A stretch of DNA of 64,000 nt from Noviherbaspirillum aerium (GTDB lineage: Bacteria > Pseudomonadota > Gammaproteobacteria > Burkholderiales > Burkholderiaceae_D). The translations under genes were made by a program, and so were the position numbers. The notes under the pieces were generated by a model that worked only from the letters and a program-made list of their open reading frames with translations, did not search any database and was not told where the DNA came from. The stretch covers positions 1 to 64,000 of the forward strand of contig NZ_VFAH01000017.1 of the NCBI RefSeq assembly GCF_008929045.1, read 5' to 3'. This document shows, piece by piece, positions 26,519 through 35,516 of this stretch; the stretch's first letter is position 1; every line of letters starts with the position of its first letter.

Positions 26519-26653
26519 TTAGTCAGGGCTGGACCAGGTTTGCTGATATACGATAGATCTCTTCTGTGCTTTGCGCCGGCCGAGGGCTCTTTCATTCATC
26601 GACTTCGCGAAGTAGCAGAACAGGTTCTTGCTGCGGGACTTCGTACTGTACAT
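26519..26653 (-). CDS. Possible 44-residue basic ORF
   Basis: The ORF (MYSTKSRSKNLFCYFAKSMN...) has a near-perfect Shine-Dalgarno (AAAGGAGGA) 7 nt before its ATG and ends in TAA at 26519. The product is basic and unrecognised. The rest of the 620-bp gap between the flanking lipoprotein genes shows nothing else. Confidence 0.25.
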   Translation of the reverse strand: MYSTKSRSKNLFCYFAKSMNERALGRRKAQKRSIVYQQTWSSPD

Positions 26654-26942
26654 TGCAGTGTCCTCCTTTTGGAGCAGAACAGGAAGGTTTGAGCCGAACG
26701 TGCCAGGATAGAAGGCTTTGCCATTTATTTACCTTAAGTGGTTCATGTGTTCTTAATCCGAAAAGAGTTATTGACAACACCTGTCGTCGATCGGCAACAC
26801 CTTCCAACGCTCCGTTAGAAACTTCTTTTCGCCAACTCTTCAGATACCTATAGTAGCCGTGGAAAACATGAAAGGTTGGACCAGAAATTACAAGTGCCAC
26901 CTTTCCTAGTTTGCCGCGTAAATCTCAGACTGTAGGAAACCA

Positions 26943-27941
26943 ATGAATACATTTCGTCGTGCCGTGTTGGCGGCATTGATACCAATCGTCCTCGTCGGGT
27001 GCGCTAGCGCGCCCATGAACCGTACGCTCAACGCGCAGCTTGCCTCCGCAATTCAGCCGCTGGACCTGCACGTCGGTATCAAGCAGCATGAAGTTTATGC
27101 CGAATTCGAGCACTCCAACCTTGGTGCTGGCGCTGTCGCTTGTGGTGCAGTGCCGGGACTGGGTTTGCTGCTGGCGGCGGCATGCGGGGGCGCGCTGGGT
27201 GCGATGGACACAAGCATCAATGCGGACCGCGCCAAGGTGGCAGACGAGATGGTCCGACCGCTGAAGGACATGACAGTCGACGCCAGATTTGACCAGCTTC
27301 TGCATGACACCATCTCGAAATCACTTCAGGGCGTCCCCAAAATGCAATTTGCTCACGTCGCGCTGACGAAGTCGGTGGATGACAAAACCATTGAGCAGAC
27401 TTTCCGTGCATCGACCTCGAATGCCGTGATGTTCGTTATCCTCGATTACCACCTTTCCCGCGACTTCTCCTCTGTGGAAGTTTCTGCAAATGGCTTTTTG
27501 TACCCGCGCAGTACTTCGGCCCGCACTGCTGCCGGTCTCTCAGCGCAGTCGGCAGAAGAAGACAAAGGGCGCGTACTACGGGCTGACCAGGCTGCGTATC
27601 GCGTGGAGGTAACCTATCGCGGCGTCCTTCCATCTGTTGCACCTACCCCGGAAGGCAACATCGAGATGTGGAAAGCGAACAATGCGAGCTTGCTGCGGAA
27701 GGCTATCAGCGACGGCGCCACCCAGGTCGGACGGCTGTTGGCAGATGACATCCAGCGTGCTCCTGGCGCAGAGCGTGTTGTGCTCGGCACCGCAGACGCA
27801 GGCAAGGGGACAAAGGGTGAACTGCTCGCCACGAACGAAGGCGCGCAGTTGATTCGGATACCGTCCGGTGCCTTCGTCTATAGCACCACTGTTTCTGCAC
27901 CGCTGCAGCAGGCCACTGCAGGTACCAAGGTCGTCCAATGA
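26943..27941 (+). CDS. Lipoprotein of unknown function (first of an overlapping pair)
   Basis: The 332-residue protein has a lipoprotein signal (LIPIVLVGC-ASAP). Near residues 60-83 is a Gly/Ala-rich hydrophobic stretch (LGAGAVACGAVPGLGLLLAA) that could insert in a membrane. The rest is soluble alpha/beta sequence with ADQAAYRVEVTYRGVLPS and a Ser/Thr-rich end. I recognise no family. AGGA lies 6 nt before the ATG. It overlaps the next lipoprotein gene by 4 bp (ATGA), so the two are translationally coupled and probably act together in the envelope. Confidence 0.75.
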   Translation: MNTFRRAVLAALIPIVLVGCASAPMNRTLNAQLASAIQPLDLHVGIKQHEVYAEFEHSNLGAGAVACGAVPGLGLLLAAACGGALGAMDTSINADRAKVADEMVRPLKDMTVDARFDQLLHDTISKSLQGVPKMQFAHVALTKSVDDKTIEQTFRASTSNAVMFVILDYHLSRDFSSVEVSANGFLYPRSTSARTAAGLSAQSAEEDKGRVLRADQAAYRVEVTYRGVLPSVAPTPEGNIEMWKANNASLLRKAISDGATQVGRLLADDIQRAPGAERVVLGTADAGKGTKGELLATNEGAQLIRIPSGAFVYSTTVSAPLQQATAGTKVVQ

Positions 27942-28471
27942 CATCCCGGCGTGCTTTCACCACAGCCATGGCCCTGGCATGCGCCACACTCGCTGGATGC
28001 GCCTCCGATCGCGTATCGGGAGTCAGCACAACGCCCCGGGAAATACCGGCGAAAGCACGCCAGGCCATTACATGCCCATTTCATATTGCAGCGATCAAGG
28101 ATCTGCGCAGCAGCGACGACCTGGGATCCGTCATGCGGACGCAGGTCGACGGGAGGGATTTCCTTCGCTGGTTCACCGAAGGGCTTGCTGCGATGCCCGG
28201 ACACAACCGGGACTCGGCGCCGGTTAGCCTGCGTATCGAGGTGAACAAGGCGTACATCCAAGGTCTCGCGCAGCTATTGTCCGCCAATATTCTCGTTAAG
28301 GTATATGCGAGCGGCTCGGGAGGCATTGCAACGGAAAAGATGTATCGAGGCGTGGGTTCGAACGCCAATTGGTGGAACTCTGAAGCAGAGATCCAAGCCG
28401 TGTTCGAAGCCGCACTCCACGACCTGCAAAGACAGATTGGAACGGACATCCAAGAACTGTGCAGGAGATGA
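27938..28471 (+). CDS. Lipoprotein of unknown function (second of an overlapping pair)
   Basis: The 177-residue protein has a lipobox (ATLAGC-ASDR) and a compact domain: CPFHIAAIKDLRSSDDLGSV, SLRIEVNKAYIQGLAQLLSANILVKV, GVGSNANWWNSEAEIQAVFE. This strand-helix pattern is reminiscent of small periplasmic lipoproteins with a YajG-like layout (a DxR strand, then a tolerance strand, then a C-terminal helix), but the match is not strong enough to name. Its start overlaps the stop of the preceding lipoprotein gene. Both mature parts lack transmembrane helices beyond the Gly/Ala stretch of the partner. Confidence 0.72.
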   Translation: MTSRRAFTTAMALACATLAGCASDRVSGVSTTPREIPAKARQAITCPFHIAAIKDLRSSDDLGSVMRTQVDGRDFLRWFTEGLAAMPGHNRDSAPVSLRIEVNKAYIQGLAQLLSANILVKVYASGSGGIATEKMYRGVGSNANWWNSEAEIQAVFEAALHDLQRQIGTDIQELCRR

Positions 28472-28853
28472 GCTATGCTTCGTCACACCCTGCCGTCTCA
28501 GTGATCTTGGACAAGTCCGGTTGTTTCCACGGACAAGAACTCATCTACGGAACCGAGGACCGAAACGCGACCCTGTTTTTAAGACTTGCCATAACGGCGA
28601 AAGCTTCCCCTTTTAACAACAATGTTGCCAATCGCGCTCTCAGGCCGCCCTCCCGGCACAAAACCCTTAAATACGGCTGCTAACCGTTCAATCCCAAGCA
28701 TTGGTGTTTAACCGACTCATTTCCGTACGCGACACAAAGGGGCTCGTCGGGTTAAAGAAAGTCCGCAGTTGCAAACTGCTTTAGTATGGTCTACGGGGCT
28801 TGGACAACCTTGCACCGGTGAGTCAGCCAAGAAGATCAGGCCTCTGGCGCCGT
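28472..28853. other. Intergenic region without a recognised gene
   Basis: No conserved frame, repeat or terminator was identified between the second lipoprotein gene and the decayed VOC gene. Confidence 0.5.
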
Positions 28854-29234
28854 TCAGACCAGGTTCCACAGCTGACCATCAACGTCCTCGAAACCCTGCT
28901 CATACATAAAGCCATGGTCCTCCGTCGAGTACGGCGTGCGGCCACCGGCAGCAATGGCCTTGGCGATGAGAGTGCCGACTTCTTTCCGGCTTTCGCAGCT
29001 CAGGCAGATAACGACTTCATTTGCTTCCTTTGCCTGCGTAACGGACTTGTTGATCAAGGGCTGAAGGAAAGGCTCGGTCGTCAGCATGGCCTGGATGGTG
29101 TCGCCGACGATGTTCATGAATGCTGCGTTCTCGCCGCTGAATCGGTCACTGAAGATAAGTCCAAGCGCAGAAAAGAAAGCCTTGGACTTATTTTGGTCCT
29201 TTACTGGCAGATTGGGGACGATCTGTTTGTCCTT
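28854..29234 (-). pseudogene. Decayed VOC/glyoxalase-family gene
   Basis: On the minus strand the frame from about 29234 reads DKQIVPNLPVKDQNKSKAFF, SALGL, GENAAFMNIVGDTIQAML, CESRKEVGTLIAKAIAAGGR and EDHGFMYEQGFEDVDGQLWN. This is a nearly complete vicinal-oxygen-chelate protein of the PhnB/glyoxalase-like type. The expected start codon before DKQ is AAG instead of ATG (29234-29232), with a GGAG ribosome site still in place. The frame ends at a TGA (28856-28854) where family members have Trp (W..V-W-M.P). Two single-base changes thus appear to have inactivated it. An internal ATG at 29117 would give only the C-terminal half. Confidence 0.6.
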
Positions 29235-29665
29235 TACGTCTCCATGGTAAAGATGGAATGGTCAATCGGTGCTTCGCCCATGCGACGGATGACGACGCAC
29301 AAAATCGACACGCCTCCGGAAAAATATTTCCTCCAAAATCGAATGCGCGGAACCTAATAGGGCCGCGCGACTAATCGAGGTGCAAATGTCTGTGGACTGC
29401 AGTGTGGTCACAGGTTCTTCGGCCATTCGTTTCCTGCCGCATGCGACTAGTCGTTTCCTCATGACTTGCGGCACTTCACAAACGTCCGTTCTTGGCCGAC
29501 AGAGGAAAAATGCCCGTTACAGCAAGCGTCTGTTCTGTGCGGCAGAGCCGCGGCAGACAGTAGCGGTACGAAGTGATATCGCCACAAGGAGAACAGGCGT
29601 CTCGACCAGCAACCGCGCATGGTGATAATTCCGTTAAAATGATCATTTCTGACTTTCCCAACACC
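29235..29665. other. Intergenic region without a recognised gene
   Basis: Several overlapping short frames exist on both strands, none with recognisable features. GATATCGCCACAAGGAGAACAG near 29576 contains a ribosome-site-like string but no supported start follows it. Confidence 0.45.
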
Positions 29666-30073
29666 ATGAAAGCAGCAGAAAACCCCATGGACGACAGTTT
29701 GACGAAGGACGAATACGAAGCGCTGGCGCAGATCGGGAAGGCCCGCAAGGGAGAACGACCAAGCGCTTGCGTTGCGCGAAATGCAAAGGCACTGATCGGC
29801 CTGAAATATGTCACGCGCGGAAAAGACGGCGCATTCATGCTGACCGAGAAGGGACAGCAGACTTTGTTCGTCAAGCGTTGCATCGACGGCTTGCGCACGA
29901 TGGCGGCTAGTGCCGTGGCTGCCGCTGCACCCGCGAAGCTGGAGGGTGATGTTGCCGCCTTCCTCAGCAAGAAGGGGTTGATCGCGCCACATGCAGCGGG
30001 CGAAGGTTTCGAACTGACGGCACGCGGACGCGAATCGCTGGCGGATATTGAATCGCGGGAAAGCAAGCCATGA
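29666..30073 (+). CDS. Small conserved-looking protein with winged-helix-like repeats
   Basis: The 135-residue product (MKAAENPMDDSLTKDEYEAL...) contains two similar helix-rich units: a helix, then GLKYVTRGKDGAFMLTEKGQQTL, and later KKGLIAPHAAGEGFELTARGRESL. The pattern [LIV]..KG.......F.LT..G...L is typical of the wing of winged-helix DNA-binding proteins, so it may be a small regulator, but I cannot name the family. Starts at 29666 or 29687 are both possible. No clear ribosome site precedes either, and a plus-strand frame extends further upstream without a credible start. Confidence 0.6.
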   Translation: MKAAENPMDDSLTKDEYEALAQIGKARKGERPSACVARNAKALIGLKYVTRGKDGAFMLTEKGQQTLFVKRCIDGLRTMAASAVAAAAPAKLEGDVAAFLSKKGLIAPHAAGEGFELTARGRESLADIESRESKP

Positions 30074-30536
30074 GCGAAGGGCTGAAAAGACCTGCTTCCT
30101 GGTCCGGCTGATTCCTACGCTGATCCTGGTCCGACTCGTCACATGGCGCACGGCGAACAATCCCGCGCGCCAAAACCCCCATCCCGGTTGATTTTCGATC
30201 TGGAACGGATGGGACGACTCAAGTGGGACTGGCGATTCTGTCAATCAATCCCGAAATGTTTTGCGCTGCGACAGAAGTGCGGAATTGTGTAAATGGTCAC
30301 ATGCCGAACAGGAACGGCCGAGGTATGCCAAGAAGCGGATGATGCAATCCAAGCTGTCAGGCACTCGATTCGACCCTTACCCGCCTCCGGCGCTTCCCGA
30401 AAGGAGACGCTGTAATGCCGATCTGACTGATGTGCTTGCAGTCGGTGTACAGTGAAAAGTTTAAGCGGTTCCGAGTGAGGCTCTCACCTGGTAGAAGTCG
30501 AGCCACACCGCCTTAATGTTACTAGCATGTGATCTT
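30074..30536. other. Intergenic region without a recognised gene
   Basis: No supported frame. The oxidoreductase operon on the minus strand ends at 30537; no obvious hairpin terminator was seen for it. Confidence 0.5.
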
Positions 30537-31625
30537 TTAGGAATTGTTCAACGCCTTTTCAGTGCGTTCGATCCTGTCAATTAGACGATGTAGTTCTACT
30601 GCATCATCAAATGTAGGGCTGAGGTGTGTTCCGTTTAGCAGATCCGACGCAAGGCGCTGGTATGCAATTGCCATGCTCTGGGAAATCCCAGGATCAAACT
30701 CCCTCGCGTAGGTAGTTGGAATCTTCAATTCATGGAGCGTCTCATCGCCTGTGGCTCCTTCTACCCGGAAGCCGCCATCACCGATGTAGCCAATCGATGT
30801 CGTGACGATGATGTCGCCCCCGGTACCGTTGACTTCCCACCGGAAATTGGTACCGCGCGAAAGGCCGCCGCGAAAGTGGATGTTCATAAAAACGCCGCTC
30901 TCAAGCAGACCAGAGACCGCCACCTGATCGGGGATCCCGATTGGCACATCATCGCCAGTTTCAATAATCTTGACCGTCTTTCGGATACTCGCCTGTTTTG
31001 CAACCAAATCCCCAAACCGGCTATCGAGCGCATAGAGTACGGCGTCGACCGAATGGCCGAACGGCACATTGATCATACTTGCGCCGTTCGTCGGGTCGAG
31101 CGTATAGCGATAAGTTTCCGGCAGTGTATCGCCCCAGAGGATCCCGGAGCCGACCAGTGTCGATGAGACAACGCGCCCCACATAGCCATCATGGATCAGA
31201 TCGCGCACAAAATTGAATGCGGGTGCTGCGCGCGTTTGTGCGCCCATTACTGTATGAACCTCCTTTGCTTTGGCGAGGTCGCGCATCGCGATGGCGTCAT
31301 CAAGGTTCATGCCTAATGGCCATTCGCAAAACACCGACTTGCCCGCGTTGATCGCTGATTCGACCAGTTGACGGTGCTGGGTCACCTTTACAGTAACAAC
31401 AACGAGGTCAACGTCGGGATGGTTAACAAGTTCATTAGTAGAACCTACCGCATTGGGAATCCCGAACTTCGCGGCCGCCGCTTGCGCCACCTCCAGCTGA
31501 TGGTGGCTGATGGCGGTAATTTGATAGTCCGGCAGCGATTTAAGTGCCGGAATGTGAGCGATGGAGGCCCAACCCTTATCGGGATGAACACCGATAATGC
31601 CGACGCCAATTTTGCCGTTTTCCAT
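30537..31625 (-). CDS. Gfo/Idh/MocA-family oxidoreductase
   Basis: The 362-residue protein has an N-terminal Rossmann fold starting VGIIGVHPDKGWA, with GVGIIG as the dinucleotide motif. It contains the family motif CEWPLGMNLDDA (the usual EKP replaced by EWP, as in galactose-80-like members) and the C-terminal alpha/beta domain. Such enzymes oxidise or reduce sugars and related hydroxy compounds with NAD(P). It follows the MDR gene by 15 bp on the same strand, and the operon is divergent from an AraC regulator. Loss of the Lys in EKP suggests the activity may be atypical. Confidence 0.88.
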   Translation of the reverse strand: MENGKIGVGIIGVHPDKGWASIAHIPALKSLPDYQITAISHHQLEVAQAAAAKFGIPNAVGSTNELVNHPDVDLVVVTVKVTQHRQLVESAINAGKSVFCEWPLGMNLDDAIAMRDLAKAKEVHTVMGAQTRAAPAFNFVRDLIHDGYVGRVVSSTLVGSGILWGDTLPETYRYTLDPTNGASMINVPFGHSVDAVLYALDSRFGDLVAKQASIRKTVKIIETGDDVPIGIPDQVAVSGLLESGVFMNIHFRGGLSRGTNFRWEVNGTGGDIIVTTSIGYIGDGGFRVEGATGDETLHELKIPTTYAREFDPGISQSMAIAYQRLASDLLNGTHLSPTFDDAVELHRLIDRIERTEKALNNS

Positions 31626-31640
31626 GCAAACCTCTCTGCT

Positions 31641-32666
31641 TTAAATAGTGATGACAATCCGGCCAATAACTTCGCCGGCCTCAAGCGCGCGATGCGCTTC
31701 TTTGACGTCGCGCAACTGATACACGCGGTGCAGATGCACCTGAAGGGTGCCCGCGTCGACCAGTTCAGCGATGTGTCGTAAGACTCGGGTCTGGCGCAGT
31801 CGGTATTCATGATTTGCCGATACCTGCGGAAGACCGATATTGATAAACTTGATGTTCAAGTTCTTATACTCGGCCAGCATGTTGTTTCCCTCGGGCCATG
31901 GCGCTACTACTGTATTGACTAGAGTTCCATAAGGTGCAACCAAGTCCATACTTCCGGAAAAATTCTCCCTGCCGACATAGTCAAGGATAATATCGGCACC
32001 GTCCTTGCCAGTCCATCTGGCAACAGCCTGTTTGACATTGTCCCGCTTATAGTCGATGAGCAGCTCAGCACCTAACTCCCGGGCCAATTTCCCCTTCTCA
32101 AGGCTTGATACAGTCGTTGCAACCCGCGCACCGCGGGCGTGCGCCAGCTGTATGCTGATATGACCAAGACCTCCTGCACCGCCATGGACCAGCACAAAGT
32201 TTCCTTCGCGAACTCTGGCACGCTCGACAACAGCTTCCCAGCTCGTCAGGCAAACTGTGGGAAAGGCCGCAGCCTCAGTAAAATTAATTGACTTGGGTTT
32301 GAGAGTGACATAGTGGCCGCTGACAACTTTAAATTCGGCATAACTACCGGGTTTGTCCGAATAGCCACCATCGTAATACCACACCTCGTCGCCGGGCCGC
32401 AGGTGCGTGATCGCCTGGCCTGTCTGCTCTACAATGCCAACTCCATCCATGCCCAAGATGCTGAAGGTGGATTGCCCGTCACCTGCAGCATAGGACGGAG
32501 CCCCGGATGCCCGGTTCTGACAATCACCCGGATTCATGCCAGCAGCGATGACGCGTATCAGGATATCGGTAGCATGCTGGATAGAGGGCATATCGACCTC
32601 CGTGTATTTCAACACCTCCGGGCCGCCCGCTGTTGTCACGATGACAGCCTTCATTTTACGTGTCAT
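31641..32666 (-). CDS. Zinc-independent MDR-family quinone oxidoreductase
   Basis: The 341-residue protein has a GroES-like N-terminal half (GMNPGDCQNR, LGMDGVGIVEQ) and a Rossmann half with LVHGGAGGLGHISIQLA, the NADPH motif of quinone oxidoreductase-like MDR proteins. The cysteine cluster for structural zinc is absent. It probably reduces quinones or enones. It sits between the Gfo/Idh/MocA gene (15 bp downstream) and a decayed SnoaL-like gene (20 bp upstream); the three form one former operon facing the AraC regulator. Confidence 0.88.
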   Translation of the reverse strand: MTRKMKAVIVTTAGGPEVLKYTEVDMPSIQHATDILIRVIAAGMNPGDCQNRASGAPSYAAGDGQSTFSILGMDGVGIVEQTGQAITHLRPGDEVWYYDGGYSDKPGSYAEFKVVSGHYVTLKPKSINFTEAAAFPTVCLTSWEAVVERARVREGNFVLVHGGAGGLGHISIQLAHARGARVATTVSSLEKGKLARELGAELLIDYKRDNVKQAVARWTGKDGADIILDYVGRENFSGSMDLVAPYGTLVNTVVAPWPEGNNMLAEYKNLNIKFINIGLPQVSANHEYRLRQTRVLRHIAELVDAGTLQVHLHRVYQLRDVKEAHRALEAGEVIGRIVITI

Positions 32667-32685
32667 GTCTGTTCTCTGTCGTGCA

Positions 32686-33123
32686 TCAAGTGATATTCAA
32701 AATGGTCCGTCGTACATCGATCGTCTTAATGCGCCACGTCCCATCGGTCCGCTGAAAGGTCTCTTAATAGTGACCATAACCATGCAGGGTGTTAAACGGT
32801 CCGTCCTGATTGGACGAGGAGAGAACGTGATCTTCCATGGACCAGATGGCGGTTGCTGTTGTCGGCGACGTCAATGTAATTTCCGGGCTATGCACCTGAT
32901 GAATGGTTTGCGCGTCCAGCAGGGCGATTGCAGTTGTCTCAATGAACGCGTGGAGATCATCGAACTAGTAGAGCACTTGTCCATCGATGCCGCGAAACGT
33001 TAGCCGTGCGTCCGGCACACAGAGCTGACGCAGGTCATCCCATCGCTTAAGGTCAATGAAGTGGCAGTAACGGGCTTTTGTGGTACAGATAGCTTCCGAC
33101 GCCACGAGTTGCTCAATATTCAT
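32686..33123 (-). pseudogene. SnoaL-like (NTF2-fold) gene with two in-frame stops
   Basis: From ATG 33123, behind a perfect Shine-Dalgarno (AAAGGAGGA), the frame reads MNIEQLVASEAICTTKARYC, then DLRQLCVPDARLTFRG, later SPEITLTSPTTATAIWSMED and NTLHGYGHY. This is an NTF2-like/SnoaL domain of the size of small polyketide cyclases or dehydratases. A TAG interrupts at codon 53 (32967-32965) and a TAA at codon 120 (32766-32764); after each the sequence continues in the same frame to a TGA at 32686. The promoter-proximal position suggests the operon once encoded a three-enzyme pathway. Confidence 0.72.
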
Positions 33124-33230
33124 GAGTCTTCCTCCTTTCACATGAATCCATCATAGCTGCCATAATTTGTACTCAACAGTGCGAAAAAGCCAGATTCCTT
33201 ATCCGATAGTATTTTTCTACAGACAGTTGA

Positions 33231-34172
33231 ATGGATCCACTTTCAGAAGTATTCAGCGCGTTAAGGATCAACAAGGCGGTCACTACCCGGCTGGAAGCAA
33301 CTGCTCCCTGGGGCTGGCGCTCTGCCGGCAATGGCGAAAACAGTGTGAACTTCGTGTTGGTCCAACACGGGTCAGGCATTCTGACCATGCATAGCCAACC
33401 GAATCCTGTTTACTTGGCGGCAGGCGACGTATTTATCACCTTCGATAGCGATCCCTATACGTTGGTCGATCATCCAAGCTCCGTCGTTGTGGATTGCAGA
33501 GTCGTAGACGAAAATCGGGTCGATGATGTGATCAAGTTTGGGGGTGACGGTGCGCTTACCACTTTCGTGAGCGGATCATTTGCCATCGATGAACTGGAGG
33601 CCACGCCGATTTTGTCAGTGCTGCCCTCTTTTCTGCATTTGAGACTCGAGCACAACCGCACTCATGCCTTCCAGTCTGCCCTAAATTTGTTAGCAATCGA
33701 GCTTCAGCAGCCCGGGCTCGCATCGGATGCAACGATTGCGCGACTGTACGAAATCTTGTTGGTGTATGCGGTCCGCGCCTACGTCAATAGCGGTGCCATT
33801 CCACGGATTGGATGGCTCTCGGCGATCTCCGACAAGCAGCTAGCCCCAGCCGCTATCGCAATGCATGAACGCTTGGCAGAGGACTGGACACTTGAATCAC
33901 TTGCTGCAAAGGCGTACATGTCTAGATCGGCATTCGCATCGAAATTCAAAGCGGTAGTCGGCCAAACTCCCCTCGAGTACCTTACGCACTGGCGTGTCCA
34001 CCGTGCGAAGCTGTTGATCCGAAACACGCGCCAGTCCATGGGCGAGGTTGCACATAAGGTCGGATACGAGTCAGAAACTTCCTTCAATCGCGTCTTCAAG
34101 CGCGTTACCGGCATGACACCAGGTGCGTTTAGGCGGTCCAGCCTCGCAACTCAACCGGGCGACCGCATTTAA
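33231..34172 (+). CDS. AraC-family transcriptional regulator
   Basis: The 313-residue protein has a cupin-like N-terminal sensor (FVLVQHGSGILTMHSQPNPV, then AGDVFI) and two C-terminal helix-turn-helix motifs (WTLESLAAKAYMSRSAFASK and GEVAHKVGYESETSFNRVFK). This is the AraC layout with a cupin_6-type effector domain. Its divergent position, 107 bp from the decayed SnoaL gene that heads the oxidoreductase operon, makes that operon the likely target. The ATG at 33231 was chosen because it precedes the complete domain. The ligand is unknown. Confidence 0.9.
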   Translation: MDPLSEVFSALRINKAVTTRLEATAPWGWRSAGNGENSVNFVLVQHGSGILTMHSQPNPVYLAAGDVFITFDSDPYTLVDHPSSVVVDCRVVDENRVDDVIKFGGDGALTTFVSGSFAIDELEATPILSVLPSFLHLRLEHNRTHAFQSALNLLAIELQQPGLASDATIARLYEILLVYAVRAYVNSGAIPRIGWLSAISDKQLAPAAIAMHERLAEDWTLESLAAKAYMSRSAFASKFKAVVGQTPLEYLTHWRVHRAKLLIRNTRQSMGEVAHKVGYESETSFNRVFKRVTGMTPGAFRRSSLATQPGDRI

Positions 34173-34352
34173 ACAACAGGAGTTCACTGGAGCAGCGGCA
34201 TAAATATGGCGCCAAAGTTTCACGACGCCGTGGCGTTGCATCAGGTTGTCAACACCATAGCCCTCCCGAGCGCGACCGGAAGTCATCATCTGGTCAGGAA
34301 ACGCATGATAGCGGCAGCATTGCCTCCGCTCGCGTCCCGCCTGTCATGCGAA

Positions 34353-35516
34353 TTAGTGTAGACGATAGAGTTCGGCTAATCCAACGTCTTCTAAAACCTC
34401 GAGATGGCTCACCAATTGCATGGACCACAGCTTTAAATCGTCTAGAAGCGATTGGATTTCCGAGAGCGATGCACCCGACTGAATCTGTCGAACGAGCGCG
34501 TGTCCGACGTCATGCATCGCGCAATGAGGAGCATCGAGTGCAGCGAAGCCAGGCCGATCGGCAAACAGTTGGCCTGGCCCGAAGTACCAACGGCCCAAAC
34601 TGCATTCGCGGCATGACAAGGGGGGATAGCCATCAGTTTGGCGCAGAGGTGCATCGGGCGGCAAGTTGGCGCGGCGAATTGCATAGCTGGCGAGTTGCCG
34701 ACGCCATTGCATATGGTCGACAATTGCCATATGTATTAGACCAACCGGTACGCCAGGGCAGCGTGTCCTGGTTTGGAGGAAGGTGACAAATTGTTCCGGT
34801 GGCAGCGGCCTGCTGACCAAGTAACCTTGGACAGTTTTGCAACCTGATTCGAGGAGGAACTGGTACTCTTCCGGCGTTTCGACCCCTTCAGCAACAACAT
34901 TGATTTTCAATTCATGGCCAAGACGTATTGCTGAACGGACGATGGTTGCGCTCTTTTCCGATCCAAGCATGCGACTGACAATCCCCTGATCAATTTTTAT
35001 GGTGCTGAATGGCCAGCGACTAAGCGTATCTATTGATGAATAGCCGGTGCCGTAATCGTCCATTGCCAGACCCACTCCTGCATTGCAGAGTAATAGGACA
35101 TTCTGAATACATTCGTCATCGGCATGTAACGCTTGCGTTTCCGTGATTTCGACTTCGAGTGCTGCGGGAGGCATTTGGGAATGAGCGATAGAAGCAAGAA
35201 TTCGCTTGGTCAGCACAGGATCCTCAAAATCCTGAGCCGTAACGTTAAAGGAGACTGTGAGCTCGTTGTTATGGTTTAAAAGCACCAGATCTCTTGCTAG
35301 ACGATAAAAGATCTGCGTTGTAACAGCCTTGATTTGCGATGATCGCTCGGCTAAAGGAATGAAGGCGCTTGGGGCTATAAGCGTACCGTCCTTACTCCAA
35401 CGTACCAAGGCTTCTGCCCCAACAATCTGCCCCGTAATAAGAGAAACCTTTGGCTGGTAATGGAGCAAGAATTGTCGATTGCGTAAACCCTGTTCAATAT
35501 CGTGTGCCGTTATCAT
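34353..35516 (-). CDS. EAL-domain c-di-GMP phosphodiesterase with C-terminal CZB zinc-binding domain
   Basis: Residues about 5-245 form a complete EAL domain: GAEALVRW (EAL present), FNVTAQDFEDP, LEVEITETQAL, MDDYGTGYSS, IKID and AEGVETPEE, so catalysis is expected. Residues about 265-370 match the chemoreceptor zinc-binding (CZB) pattern, with His in MAIVDHMQWRRQL, the C-LG-W core ECSLGRWY and a later H..H (HCAMHDVGH). CZB domains control diguanylate cyclases and chemoreceptors in response to zinc or hypochlorous acid. Here one is joined to a phosphodiesterase. ATG 35516 has GGAG 9 nt upstream. Its start overlaps the stop of a small upstream ORF (ATGA). Confidence 0.88.
   Translation of the reverse strand: MITAHDIEQGLRNRQFLLHYQPKVSLITGQIVGAEALVRWSKDGTLIAPSAFIPLAERSSQIKAVTTQIFYRLARDLVLLNHNNELTVSFNVTAQDFEDPVLTKRILASIAHSQMPPAALEVEITETQALHADDECIQNVLLLCNAGVGLAMDDYGTGYSSIDTLSRWPFSTIKIDQGIVSRMLGSEKSATIVRSAIRLGHELKINVVAEGVETPEEYQFLLESGCKTVQGYLVSRPLPPEQFVTFLQTRTRCPGVPVGLIHMAIVDHMQWRRQLASYAIRRANLPPDAPLRQTDGYPPLSCRECSLGRWYFGPGQLFADRPGFAALDAPHCAMHDVGHALVRQIQSGASLSEIQSLLDDLKLWSMQLVSHLEVLEDVGLAELYRLH

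Noticed and set aside
26592-26900. 102-codon minus-strand frame between the lipoprotein genes
   Set aside because: No ribosome site or recognisable sequence; it overlaps a smaller frame with a much better start signal.
28459-28683. 74-codon plus-strand frame overlapping the end of the second lipoprotein gene
   Set aside because: The composition and lack of any motif suggest chance; it is out of frame with and partly inside the lipoprotein gene.
29476-30066. Long minus-strand frame opposite the small winged-helix-like gene
   Set aside because: The plus-strand frame has domain-like repeats, while the minus frame reads as an antisense shadow rich in Ser/Arg/Cys.
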